Origin: Bdellovibrio sp. ZAP7
GTDB taxonomy: Bacteria > Bdellovibrionota_B > Oligoflexia > Oligoflexales > RGVZ01
DNA length: 38,916 nucleotides
Direction of reading: 5' to 3'
Assembly (NCBI GenBank): GCA_945900755.1
Contig: CAMDKS010000028.1
Span: 1 to 38,916, forward strand
Part shown: positions 26,055 to 34,033 of the stretch, piece after piece
Layout: each line of letters begins with the position of its first letter
Position numbering within the stretch: position 1 is the stretch's first letter
Position numbers and translations under genes: made by a program
The notes under the pieces: model-generated
The model's database searches: none
The model's input: the letters and a program-made list of their open reading frames with translations, nothing else
Told to the model about the DNA's origin: nothing

Positions 26055-26518
26055 CTGATTTGATTCACAAGCAACTGCTAATCGATTTAGCGCTTGCCGA
26101 AAAGGCTGTTGCCATTTTTGTGAAGAGTGTCGAAAAATCGAAACTCTTATTGAATCGGGTTCCGACTAAGGCCTTGAGTGATGACGAAAGGGAAACTCTG
26201 GAGTCGCTCACTACTAGATATGCCAGGGCACTTGATTTTTTAACACAAAAGTTGCTTCGAACTATTGATAAAATTGAGCTCACAGATGATGGTAGCGTCC
26301 TTGATCGAGTCAATCGTTTCAAGAAACGGGGGGTTTTGCGAGAGGAAGTGAATTACGGCATTTTGAAAGATTTACGAAATCAGATTGCACATGAATATAT
26401 TATTGATGAATCCGACCAAGTTGTGCACGATGTACTCAAATATTCAAATTTAATCGTCGAGATGTTCAATAATGCAAAGTCGTATTGTCAAAATCGGGGA
26501 TTTACCAAAAACTGTTAA
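26051..26518 (+). CDS. HEPN-type RNase toxin (HepT-like)
   Basis: A 155-aa helical protein carrying the HepT signature R-x4-H-x-Y at R109, H114 and Y116 (LRNQIAHEY). R and H form the RNase site of the HEPN dimer, and the Tyr is the residue AMPylated by MntA in studied pairs. ATG 26051 has GGAG six bases upstream and lies in an ATGA overlap with the antitoxin stop; a TTG at 26039 is less likely. The motif is intact, so the pair appears functional. A GC-rich hairpin follows the stop. Confidence 0.88.
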   Translation: MTDLIHKQLLIDLALAEKAVAIFVKSVEKSKLLLNRVPTKALSDDERETLESLTTRYARALDFLTQKLLRTIDKIELTDDGSVLDRVNRFKKRGVLREEVNYGILKDLRNQIAHEYIIDESDQVVHDVLKYSNLIVEMFNNAKSYCQNRGFTKNC

Positions 26519-26529
26519 CAGCACACGTC

Positions 26530-26549
26530 CCTGGCGCTTTCGCGCCAGG
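26530..26549. terminator. hairpin between convergent HepT and unknown gene
   Basis: Arms CCTGGCGC (26530-26537) and GCGCCAGG (26542-26549) with a TTTC loop, a perfect 8-bp stem between two convergent stop codons. There is no T-tract on either strand, so it may terminate poorly or only protect the 3' ends. Confidence 0.5.
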
Positions 26550-26551
26550 AA

Positions 26552-27238
26552 CTAACTGCGAAGTGTATTGTTGAGATTCATCCATTGAAATCCTAGATTG
26601 CAATCGATGGCAGGAATTTCTAAAATCGTTAGAGCATTTTTGAGGATTTTAGCACCCACGCCTGTCGCATCTGTAGCAAAAATCTCTCCGTACGCATCGA
26701 CGAAATCTAGAGCATCCTCAAGCACCACAGGAGAACCACTTAGAATCGCTGCTTCGACTGCCTTGCGAAACCATTGCCCAATTTCCTGCATATTGAAGCC
26801 AGCTTTTGACCCAACACGAATGCAGTCTCCACACAAAGCCACTAGTAGGTCATGCTCAATATTTTTATCGTAACGCCCAACAAAATAAGCTAACGACTTG
26901 TAAGCTCCACGCCAGTCCTTTGCCAACTGACTAACTCGAACACGATCCATAGTTAGGTCATAGGCCCGCATGGCAGCGTCGCGATTAGCTTGAATACGTT
27001 GCTCCCGCGCTTCAAATTGACGATGAAGGCGGTCTTTAAGGATGGCGAGGACTTGGCGACCCTCGGCCGGAGTAATGGTCTCGTGAACGTCAAATTCTCG
27101 ATTAAGGGTCGTCGAGACCGCATCAACGGATGTTGATATAGAACTGTTAGTAAAGTCGGCTATTTGGGCAATCGTCCACGGTGTGTTGTCTGGCCAACGA
27201 ATTAAAACCTTCTCGAATGACAGTGCAAATTCCAACAT
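26552..27238 (-). CDS. hypothetical protein, helical, 228 aa
   Basis: Not recognised. The sequence looks soluble and largely helical, with a charged middle (EGRQVLAILKDRLHRQFEAR and the following stretch to about residue 95) and two cysteines near residue 133 (LVALCGDCIRVG). It has no signal peptide or membrane helix. The frame is open to 27283, but ATG 27238 has AAGGGA six bases upstream. A perfect 10-bp inverted repeat lies 36 bp ahead of this start. Neighbours are the convergent HepT gene and the short basic-peptide gene upstream on the same strand, which ends in a terminator, so it is probably monocistronic. Confidence 0.65.
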   Translation of the reverse strand: MLEFALSFEKVLIRWPDNTPWTIAQIADFTNSSISTSVDAVSTTLNREFDVHETITPAEGRQVLAILKDRLHRQFEAREQRIQANRDAAMRAYDLTMDRVRVSQLAKDWRGAYKSLAYFVGRYDKNIEHDLLVALCGDCIRVGSKAGFNMQEIGQWFRKAVEAAILSGSPVVLEDALDFVDAYGEIFATDATGVGAKILKNALTILEIPAIDCNLGFQWMNLNNTLRS

Positions 27239-27273
27239 GCGACATCCCTTCCCTGGATTGTTGACAGATATTT

Positions 27274-27301
27274 TGCGAAACACTATTCCCTGTGTTTCGC
27301 A
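27274..27301. promoter_or_regulatory. perfect inverted repeat upstream of the 228-aa gene
   Basis: Arms TGCGAAACAC (27274-27283) and GTGTTTCGCA (27292-27301), 10/10 matched, separated by 8 nt. It lies 36 bp upstream of ATG 27238, downstream of an AT-rich TACAAT candidate -10. It could be an operator or a 5'-UTR hairpin; no T-tract follows on the minus strand. Confidence 0.5.
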
Positions 27302-27353
27302 TCCTTAAAAAACTTAACTTGTATGGACTGAATATATTGTACCTGACGGCACG

Positions 27354-27414
27354 AAAAAAAAGCAAAGCGAATCTTGCTCCGGATAATAATATCCAGAAAA
27401 AGATTCGCTTTGCT
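27354..27414 (-). terminator. strong intrinsic terminator of the 35-aa basic peptide gene
   Basis: Fifteen-base perfect arms AGCAAAGCGAATCTT (27361-27375) and AAGATTCGCTTTGCT (27400-27414). Inside them is a second stem GGATA (27381-27385)/TATCC (27390-27394) with an ATAA loop. On the minus strand the hairpin is followed by eight T residues. It lies about 125 bp downstream of the short gene's stop, so that transcript carries a long 3' tail. Confidence 0.88.
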
Positions 27415-27538
27415 CTGTTTTTAATCAAATAACGAGCGTTCGCAGGCTATTTAATCCAAATAGCGCCCTGGTTTTGATCTACTGCCCAACTTTTGTTAGA
27501 CAATTGGTTCAATCACCAAGACGCCAGTCGCTTATTTA

Positions 27539-27646
27539 TTACCCATTAGTCCGAAGGCTACGACGCTTACGCATCATACGACGCTTATTACGACCAACCT
27601 TACGACGACCTTTAGGATGTTTTCTTCTATGACGTGAACCGTGCAC
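27539..27646 (-). CDS. 35-aa extremely basic peptide, ribosomal-protein-like
   Basis: A short gene starting GTG at 27646 with GGAG seven bases upstream and ending TAA. The peptide begins VHGSRHRRKHPKGRRKV and ends RRSLRTNG; more than half of the residues are Arg, Lys or His. Nine of its fourteen Arg codons are CGT, the codon preferred in highly expressed genes. A promoter, a structured leader of about 90 nt and a strong terminator surround it. These are traits of tiny ribosomal proteins (L34, L36, Thx, bS22 types). The HG.R.R.....GRR pattern faintly recalls the middle of L34, but the L34 N-terminus is missing. Identity not established; coding is inferred from start, codon use and signals. Confidence 0.68.
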   Translation of the reverse strand: MHGSRHRRKHPKGRRKVGRNKRRMMRKRRSLRTNG

Positions 27647-27739
27647 TTTAACTCTCCATCTCTTAATTAGCTAATTTCAGCAGGAGCTGACAACTAGTCT
27701 GGGGTGCTATTTCCCCAAATTTCTCGCTTCAAGCCGGTG

Positions 27740-27768
27740 ACAATACTTATCTGAGTAACGATTGGCAA
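27740..27768 (-). promoter_or_regulatory. promoter of the 35-aa basic peptide gene
   Basis: On the minus strand TTGCCA (27763-27768), a 17-bp spacer and TATTGT (27740-27745). It lies about 95 bp upstream of GTG 27646. The intervening leader can form TGGGG/CCCCA and CAGC/GCTG hairpins and holds the palindrome TTAGCTAA, which would suit feedback control of a ribosomal-type gene. Confidence 0.5.
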
Positions 27769-27867
27769 GAGATTTTCTTGATACTAGGACTTATTCATGG
27801 AATAATTTTGTATTGTCTATTTATTCTTAATTTATTCGATGACTTAGCTGTGGAAATGGGGTGCCCA

Positions 27868-28359
27868 ATGTCTGAACTTTCCGACAATTCTAGTGCCATA
27901 CGTGCAAAAAGAAGCATTAAGTCCACTTTAATTGAGCCATTTCGTCAAATTAAGTTTGGTCTTTACGTCATAAGCGCATCGATCCTGTTTGTCATTATCG
28001 TGGCACTCATGTTTTTAATGGCCTTTTATGAACAATACCTTCATGTCATGAATCTATTTAACATGACTGATGTTAAAGATCAGATGGAGTTGGTAACGAA
28101 TGACATATTCTATCGAAATGCGATCGCTATAGGCTTAATGCTGATCGCCTTTGTCGTCGGAATGTTCATTTTGATGTTCAAATTGACTCACCGCTACTAC
28201 GGCCCTTTAGTCTCCATTGAAAGGTTCGTCGAGCAGATGACTCAAGGAAAATACAACAAGCGAGTCAATATTAGAAAGGGCGACGAACTTCAACGCCTAG
28301 CCAACCTCTTAAATAACATGGCGACAACCCTCGAAAAGGGTCACCAAAAATCCCGTTAA
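27868..28359 (+). CDS. HAMP-domain membrane protein without output domain
   Basis: A 163-aa inner-membrane protein with two membrane helices at about 31-58 (FGLYVISASILFVIIVALMF) and 85-108 (NAIAIGLMLIAFVVGMFILM). They enclose only a short periplasmic loop. A HAMP domain follows at about 109-160 (RYYGPLVSIERFVEQMTQGK, GDELQRLANLLNNMATTLE). No kinase, cyclase or chemotaxis signalling domain is present. The frame is open from 27778, but ATG 27868 has GGGG at good spacing and removes a doubtful hydrophobic leader. It ends just before the Lon-family gene and may signal to, or anchor, that product; this is inference from adjacency. Confidence 0.75.
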   Translation: MSELSDNSSAIRAKRSIKSTLIEPFRQIKFGLYVISASILFVIIVALMFLMAFYEQYLHVMNLFNMTDVKDQMELVTNDIFYRNAIAIGLMLIAFVVGMFILMFKLTHRYYGPLVSIERFVEQMTQGKYNKRVNIRKGDELQRLANLLNNMATTLEKGHQKSR

Positions 28360-28380
28360 GTTTTGCCCCCCATCAACATC

Positions 28381-30978
28381 ATGAGGTCAATCATTTTGAA
28401 CAAAAAAGCCACCAAAAAAAAATCCAGCTCCACACAAAAAGTCGCTTCGAAAAAGCCGTCCCTTCTCGCTCGCACAACAAAAAAATCAGCGACCTCTAAG
28501 CCTAAGAAGAAATCTAAAGCTAAATCACGTGCCTCGGGACCAGTAAAAGGAGGAGTAAAATTGCCGGTAGCCTTGACTGCTCCCGAAGTATTTAAAGTTT
28601 GCGATACCGATATTTTTAAATTTAGTACGACCTCAAAAATTGGCGAAAGCCACGAGTTTATCTCTCAAGACCGCGCTGTTCGCGCAATCAATATGGGCCT
28701 AGGCATTCGCAAACCAGGTTACAACATTTACGTGGCCGGCGCACAGGGCACCGGTAAAACCAGTGTCATTCGCACTTTCCTAGAACGATGGTCTAAAGAT
28801 TCTCCTGCTCCGAATGATTGGATCTATGTTTACAACTTCCAACACTCCGAAGTTCCAAAAGCGATTGGAATGCCTCCGGGAGAAGGTAAAAAATTAAAAA
28901 AAGAAATGGAAGCACTCGTCAAAATCCTAAGAGCGGAAATTCCTGCTGCACTTCAAAGTGAAGACTACGAAAATGCCGTGAACGCCTATCTATCGGCTAG
29001 CAACGATCGTAAAACCAAATTATTTAGCGACCTAGATAAGCGAGCTAAGCAATTAGATTTTGCAGTAAAGTCTACCCGCCTTGGAATTGAAACGGTTCCC
29101 GTGGTCGATGGCCGCGTTCTAACAGAGAAGGACTACGCCAAACTCAGCGAGTCACAACGAGAAATCGTCGAAGATCGCCGAGCACAAATTGATCCGGAAG
29201 TGCTCGAATTTGCCCGAAAAGTCCGCACGATCGAAGGCGAAACCCGCGAATATGTGGAGCAGCTTCGCAGCGAACTTGGTCGCCATGTTGTAGGCCAAGT
29301 CATTGAACCGTTGATGGAGGAATATAAGGCCAACAAGGGAGTTGCCGCACACTTGGATCAAGTCCGCAGTCATATTCTCGAACACCTTATGGACTTTGTT
29401 GATCCAGATGAATCTCAAGCAAATGCTAGTCCGCCGGACGCACAAGGAGAAATGTTTGGCCCCAACGATGAACGCAATCGATTCGTCCGTTACGCCATCA
29501 ATGTTTTTATCGATAACAGTGACGCAGAAGGCGCGCCCGTTATCATTGAAACAAATCCATCCTACTACAATCTTTTTGGAAAAATTGAAAAGAATGTTGA
29601 ACATGGTATGTACCTAACAGATTTTACGATGATCAAGCCCGGAGCCATTCAGCGTGCAAATGGCGGCTATCTCGTACTCAATGCGATGGACATTTTCAAA
29701 ACAGGAAGCATTTGGGATACGCTAAAACGGGTGCTTAAGAACCGTAAAGGCTTTATCGAGGACATGGGCGAACAATACTCCCTGCTGCCGACCTCGGGTC
29801 TTCGTCCGGCACCAATTCCGTTAGACATGAAAGTCATATTGATTGGCACCGATGACGTCTATCACATGTTGCAGGGCATGGATGAGGAATTCACCAAAAT
29901 CTTTAAGATTAAGGCCCACTTCGACGATAAAATGCCGCGGTCACGAGAAAACATTGCCCACTATGTGGACTTCGTTGCCACTCGCTCCGATAAAGAAGAT
30001 CTCCTATCGTTTGACCGTTCTGGTGTTGCCGCCATGGTTGAGTATGGTAGTCGCCTGGTCGATGATCAAAGGCAGCTATCCACCCAATTCGGCACGTTAA
30101 AGGACCTCACCATCGAAGCCGACTTCATCGCTCGAGAACAAGAAAGTCGCTTCATCAAACGGCAGCACGTCGAAGACGCTCTCGATCAAAAATTCTACCG
30201 AGTCAATTTGATTGAAGAACAAATGTTCGAAATGGTAAAACATGAAGATGTATTGTTGACTCTTGATGGTTCGATTATCGGACAAGTTAATGGTCTTGCA
30301 GTCTATGATCTCGGTGACTACAGCTTTGGAAAAGTAAGTCGGATCACCTGCACGGTCTCCGCCTCGGCTGATGGGATTATCAATATCGAGCGTAATGCAA
30401 AGCTGTCGGGACGACTTCACGATAAGGGGATAAGCATATTATCCGGATATCTCACCGCCCTACTTGCCCGCGAGCATCATATTGGCATGGCGGCCAGTGT
30501 TTGCTTTGAGCAAAGCTACGGCATGATTGACGGAGATAGTGCCTCGATTACCGAAGCCACCGCCATTATTAGTGCCATGGCAAAATTGCCCGTGCGGCAA
30601 AATCTGGCCATGACCGGCAGTTTAAACCAATTTGGAGAAGTGCAGCCGATCGGGGGCGTGAATCAAAAAATTGAGGGCTTCTGGCGCACAGCAGAGATCC
30701 TCGGCAAAAAAGGCGGGAAATTCACGATCTTGATTCCCGTTCAAAATGCCCTAAACCTCATGCTCAATCGCCAAGCTCGCACCGCTGTCGAGGAAGGAAT
30801 TCTTGAGGTCATCCCCGTGCGCACCATGGCCGAGGTCTTTGAAATTGCTACAGGCGTACCACTGGGAGCGACAAATCTTCATCAGGATCTCTTTGCACCA
30901 GGGTCTGCACTCTGGATCATTCAGGAGCGACAAGAAGAACAGCGCATTTTGCGAAAAAAAGAACGCAAAACTAAGTAG
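28381..30978 (+). CDS. Lon-family ATP-dependent protease (AAA_32 / YcbZ-LonB-like)
   Basis: ATP-driven serine-lysine protease of about 865 aa. A Lys/Ser-rich tail of some 60 residues is followed by the AAA_32-type N-region (HEFISQDRAVRAINMGLGI), Walker A at about 120-128 (GAQGTGKTS), and the middle Lon-2 region with FTMIKPGAIQRANGGYLVL. The S16 protease domain has catalytic S720 (DGDSAS) and K763 (GGVNQKIEGF). The 43-residue Ser-Lys spacing equals that of E. coli Lon. This is not the housekeeping Lon architecture; it lacks the Lon N-terminal domain. Start uncertain: TTG 28363, ATG 28381 or TTG 28396, the last with GAGG nine bases upstream. The ABC ATPase gene begins 5 bp after the stop. Confidence 0.9.
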   Translation: MRSIILNKKATKKKSSSTQKVASKKPSLLARTTKKSATSKPKKKSKAKSRASGPVKGGVKLPVALTAPEVFKVCDTDIFKFSTTSKIGESHEFISQDRAVRAINMGLGIRKPGYNIYVAGAQGTGKTSVIRTFLERWSKDSPAPNDWIYVYNFQHSEVPKAIGMPPGEGKKLKKEMEALVKILRAEIPAALQSEDYENAVNAYLSASNDRKTKLFSDLDKRAKQLDFAVKSTRLGIETVPVVDGRVLTEKDYAKLSESQREIVEDRRAQIDPEVLEFARKVRTIEGETREYVEQLRSELGRHVVGQVIEPLMEEYKANKGVAAHLDQVRSHILEHLMDFVDPDESQANASPPDAQGEMFGPNDERNRFVRYAINVFIDNSDAEGAPVIIETNPSYYNLFGKIEKNVEHGMYLTDFTMIKPGAIQRANGGYLVLNAMDIFKTGSIWDTLKRVLKNRKGFIEDMGEQYSLLPTSGLRPAPIPLDMKVILIGTDDVYHMLQGMDEEFTKIFKIKAHFDDKMPRSRENIAHYVDFVATRSDKEDLLSFDRSGVAAMVEYGSRLVDDQRQLSTQFGTLKDLTIEADFIAREQESRFIKRQHVEDALDQKFYRVNLIEEQMFEMVKHEDVLLTLDGSIIGQVNGLAVYDLGDYSFGKVSRITCTVSASADGIINIERNAKLSGRLHDKGISILSGYLTALLAREHHIGMAASVCFEQSYGMIDGDSASITEATAIISAMAKLPVRQNLAMTGSLNQFGEVQPIGGVNQKIEGFWRTAEILGKKGGKFTILIPVQNALNLMLNRQARTAVEEGILEVIPVRTMAEVFEIATGVPLGATNLHQDLFAPGSALWIIQERQEEQRILRKKERKTK

Positions 30979-30983
30979 CCTTT

Positions 30984-31670
30984 GTGAAAATAGACATTCG
31001 AAATTTATCCAGCGACCTCGGCTCCAATTTTTCACTCAAAGACATCTCCTTTGAAGTGGGAGCTGGGCAAATTGTGACGCTTCTCGGTCGCTCAGGGTCT
31101 GGCAAAACGTCGTTACTTCGTTGCCTTGCTGGTCTGCGTCCATTTTCTGCCGCCGCCTGCAACATTCCGAAGCCTTTTGGCATGGTATTTCAGTCAAGCA
31201 ATCTATTCAATCACTTGACGCTCTCTCAAAACATCAAAATCGCCTTAGTCAAAACTCAAGGCAAGTCAAAAAAAGAAGCCGAAAATATATGCGACCAAGT
31301 GCTCACTCAAGTGCAATTGACACACCGAGGCGACGCCCTGCCCCATCAATTGTCAGGGGGAGAACAACAACGAGGCGCCATTGCAAGAACTCTGGCCCTG
31401 AGCCCCAAAGTTATTTTTTATGATGAGCCCACATCGGCACTAGATCCTGAACTTTCTCTAGAAATCTACGACCTCATGAATGCTTTGAAAAGTGAGGGTA
31501 TTATTCAAGTCGTGGTTAGTCATGACACGCAAATCGTAAAAAAAATTGCTGACAATGTCGGATACATGAAGAATGGTGAGCTTCGATGGTTTGGCAAAGC
31601 GCAGGATTTTCGCCTTGAATTTCCAAAATTAGAACAAGAGGAGCAAAAATATTTGCAGCTTTATCAGTAG
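30984..31670 (+). CDS. ABC transporter ATP-binding protein (polar amino acid type)
   Basis: A 228-aa ATPase subunit. Walker A at 35-42 (GRSGSGKT), Q-loop in GMVFQSSNLFNHLTL, signature LSGGEQQR, Walker B with VIFYDEPTSALDPE and the H-loop VVSHD are all present. The GMVFQ..NLF.H.T pattern is typical of the glutamine/histidine uptake class (GlnQ/HisP). It starts with GTG 5 bp after the Lon-family gene and is followed after 10 bp by a fused binding-protein/permease, its likely partner. It probably forms a homodimer on the cytoplasmic side of the importer. Confidence 0.92.
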   Translation: MKIDIRNLSSDLGSNFSLKDISFEVGAGQIVTLLGRSGSGKTSLLRCLAGLRPFSAAACNIPKPFGMVFQSSNLFNHLTLSQNIKIALVKTQGKSKKEAENICDQVLTQVQLTHRGDALPHQLSGGEQQRGAIARTLALSPKVIFYDEPTSALDPELSLEIYDLMNALKSEGIIQVVVSHDTQIVKKIADNVGYMKNGELRWFGKAQDFRLEFPKLEQEEQKYLQLYQ

Positions 31671-31680
31671 GCGACTTCAC

Positions 31681-33147
31681 GTGCTTATGATTACAACTTT
31701 GCTCGGCATCTATGCCTCTGGCGCAGCTGGAGAGCCTCAAGTTTTGCGTTGGGCGGCCGACACTGAAAGTGGTGCGCCATATGTTTTTTTTGAGGCCAAT
31801 GATCCCTCAAAAATGTCAGGCTTTGAATTTGAATTGATTCAGCAGATCGCAACGCATCTTAAAATGACCCCAAAATTTGTTCAAAATTCCTGGGATGGGC
31901 TCATCCCAGGGCTAGAGCGAAGTGAATATGACCTGGCTATCAATGGGATTGAAATCACGGACGAACGCCGACGCATCGTGTCCTTTTCTTCCCCCTATTA
32001 TGCCACTCAACTTCAAATCATCGTAAGAGCGGGGGACACTCGCTTTAAATCAATTTCTGACCTGAACGGGTTTAAGGTGGGCACACTGGCGGGAGCCCTG
32101 ACTGAAAAAATATTACGAGACGAACCCAACATTGAAATCCTACCTTATGAATCAGAGGTGTCCGCCCACCAAGATCTACTCCTAAAGCGAAGTGATGCCG
32201 TATTTTTTGATGGTCCAATTGCAAAATATTATTCCTCTGTGGATACACGTTTTTCGATCTTGCCAGCAGCAGGCGGATCGGCAACTTATGGAATGGCTCT
32301 ATCAAAAAAGAAGACCGACCTTCTTATTAAAGTGAATCAAGCCATTCAACACCTCACAGATTCTGGAGCTCTAAAGGAACTATATGAGCGCTGGGGACTG
32401 TGGAATGAGCCCACCGCACAAATATTTAACGATTCCTCGCCGACTCGGATCCGTCCGACCAAGTTTGAAGAGTATTTGGCCTCATTAAATTTGAACCGTG
32501 GATTTGCGGAGCGGTTGAAAATTTATCGCCTGTCCCTTCCGATCCTACTGGTGGCCGCCATGACCACCATCAAAGTAAGTATCGTCTCGATGATCCTTGC
32601 CATGGCAGGAGGGTTGTTGCTCGTTACGGCAAGATTATGGGGCGGCCCGTTTATGAGCGGGATCGTGGTGTGCTTTATTGAGTTTATTCGAGGAACACCG
32701 CTGCTGCTTCAGGTCTTTTTTATGTTCTATGCGCTCCCAAGTTTTGGCATAGAGCTCTCGCCCTTTATAGCCGCTGTTTTGGGGCTTGGCATAAATTACT
32801 CCGTGCAAGAAAGTGAAATTTATCGAAGTGGGCTTTCAAGTGTTCATCAAAACCAAATTGAAGCGGGACAAATTCTTGGGTTTACTCGGTGGCAAAACTT
32901 TTGGTTCATACAAGCCCCTCAAGCCTTTAGAATCGCACTACCGCCCATGACCACCGACTTCATCGCACTCATTAAGGATTCGTCCTTAGTCTCCGTAATA
33001 ACGATGGTAGAACTGACAAAAGCATACTCCACGCTAGCCTCCACCTATTACGACTATTTTGGTTTTGCAGTCATCGCGGCGATTCTCTATATCTTAATTG
33101 GAATGCCGTTAGTGCTGGTCTCTAAAAAATTAGAAAAACGATTTTAA
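31681..33147 (+). CDS. fused amino-acid ABC substrate-binding protein and permease
   Basis: A 488-aa protein combining two importer parts. Residues about 20-240 are a family 3 solute-binding domain (SGFEFELIQQIATHLK, AINGIEITDERRRIVSFSSP, KVGTLAG, LKELYERWG) behind a short export signal. Residues about 285-488 are a HisM/GlnP-type permease with TTIKVSIVSMILAMAGG, FIEFIRGTPLLLQVFFMFY and the EAA-loop (EAGQILGFTRWQNFWFIQAP). Such fusions are known in some amino-acid importers and tether the receptor to the channel. With the ATPase encoded just upstream it makes a complete uptake system. A polar amino acid such as glutamine is the probable substrate class. GTG start. Confidence 0.9.
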   Translation: MLMITTLLGIYASGAAGEPQVLRWAADTESGAPYVFFEANDPSKMSGFEFELIQQIATHLKMTPKFVQNSWDGLIPGLERSEYDLAINGIEITDERRRIVSFSSPYYATQLQIIVRAGDTRFKSISDLNGFKVGTLAGALTEKILRDEPNIEILPYESEVSAHQDLLLKRSDAVFFDGPIAKYYSSVDTRFSILPAAGGSATYGMALSKKKTDLLIKVNQAIQHLTDSGALKELYERWGLWNEPTAQIFNDSSPTRIRPTKFEEYLASLNLNRGFAERLKIYRLSLPILLVAAMTTIKVSIVSMILAMAGGLLLVTARLWGGPFMSGIVVCFIEFIRGTPLLLQVFFMFYALPSFGIELSPFIAAVLGLGINYSVQESEIYRSGLSSVHQNQIEAGQILGFTRWQNFWFIQAPQAFRIALPPMTTDFIALIKDSSLVSVITMVELTKAYSTLASTYYDYFGFAVIAAILYILIGMPLVLVSKKLEKRF

Positions 33148-33264
33148 AAAAACACCCGACATCAGCTATCGATCCTTAAAAAGTTTGCCTCTTCAGCATG
33201 TTAGCAGCCGATGCTTTGTTTAGAGATCACGACTCGCTGGCCCAAGTCACGCAGGCTTCCATAG

Positions 33265-33560
33265 GGACCGTGGCCCCATCTCCAATAAGCGGCTTCAGAT
33301 CACTGATGCCGGACAAGTAAAACTAGAACTCAAAACTTCATCGTCATATGCCACCACGCATTTGCTCATTACAAAAAAAGTGGACCAAAGAGGAATTCCT
33401 TGAAAAACTTGCGGCCCTCATCCCGCCCCCAAAACCCATCATGGTCAAAAATGCTGGCCAAAGTCTTTAAAATCGACGTCACTCAATGCATCCACTGCAC
33501 CGGCACACTGCGGCCTAAAGGTTTGATCCCGAAGAGCCCCCCCCGGCGACGCCTCTTGCA
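33265..33560 (+). mobile_element. IS91-family (Y2) transposase remnant, copy A
   Basis: Degraded 3' part of a rolling-circle transposase. Frames with interruptions read NKRLQITDAGQVKLELKTS, TTHLLITKK, FLEKLAALIPPPKP and finally MLAKVFKIDVTQCIHCTGTL with PRRRLLHAQ and stop. The run LKTSxSxGTTHLLLT...FLEKLAALIPPP...H/V and the C-terminal AKVFKIDV..C.HC pattern is characteristic of IS91-family transposases. There is a stop after TTHLLITKK and an internal deletion between the PPP and AKVFKIDV parts. The catalytic N-terminal half is absent. The stop TAA lies at the start of the 108-bp repeat. Confidence 0.78.
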
Positions 33561-33668
33561 CGCCCAATAACAGCGTGGCGAGCTCAAAAGCTAGCACGGA
33601 ATGTTCAAAAAAGTGGCAAAAAATGTGCTGCCCGATATTTGCAAATAGGCGTTGAATGCCTTACGATC
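33561..33668 (+). repeat. 108-bp family repeat, copy 2 (IS91-type element 3' end)
   Basis: Nearly identical to copy 3 (37213-37320) and closely similar to copy 1 (25554-25659). It contains the last codons and stop of the transposase remnant at its left end and ends sharply at GAATGCCTTACGATC, after which the three loci differ completely. The stop codon of hicB (minus strand) starts only two bases beyond this end. In IS91/ISCR-type elements the replication origin lies downstream of the transposase, so this is interpreted as an origin end. Confidence 0.9.
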
Positions 33669-33670
33669 AA

Positions 33671-34033
33671 CTACCCAAGTTTTTTAAGCCTATTTTCTAT
33701 AAATTTATTCAAACTTGTTCCTTCTGTTTGGGCCTTTACAACAAGATCACGATGGAGATTTGGATCGATCCTAAGTGGAATCTTTCCCGAAAATATTTGT
33801 TCTGATAGCGGAGTGGGAACGGGTAGTCCGCGGGCATCCAGGCTCTCCAAGTACCCCAAAATGGCGTCTTCGGCGTTAGCTGCGGCAGCTTCTAGGCTCT
33901 CTCCATGAGTGACGCATCCATCTAACTCAGGGACTTTGGCGATGTAAGCCTTGTCTTCATGGCTCCAAATGATATTAACCCTATACTTAAAACCATTTGC
34001 AGGCACTTGGATTTTATTTTTTCTCTTTGCCAT
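33671..34033 (-). CDS. hicB: HicB antitoxin
   Basis: A 120-aa antitoxin. The N-terminal half is the partial RNase-H fold of HicB (KYRVNIIWSHEDKAYIAKVP, ELDGCVTHGESLEAAAANA, EDAILGYLESL). The C-terminal 35 residues are a ribbon-helix-helix (PLRIDPNLHRDLVVKAQTEG), the DNA-binding part that would bind the palindrome upstream. ATG 34033 is chosen over 34036 because AGGAGG is then five bases away. It overlaps the end of hicA by 20 nt. It abuts the end of a 108-bp repeat by two bases yet appears complete at its C-terminus. Confidence 0.93.
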   Translation of the reverse strand: MAKRKNKIQVPANGFKYRVNIIWSHEDKAYIAKVPELDGCVTHGESLEAAAANAEDAILGYLESLDARGLPVPTPLSEQIFSGKIPLRIDPNLHRDLVVKAQTEGTSLNKFIENRLKKLG

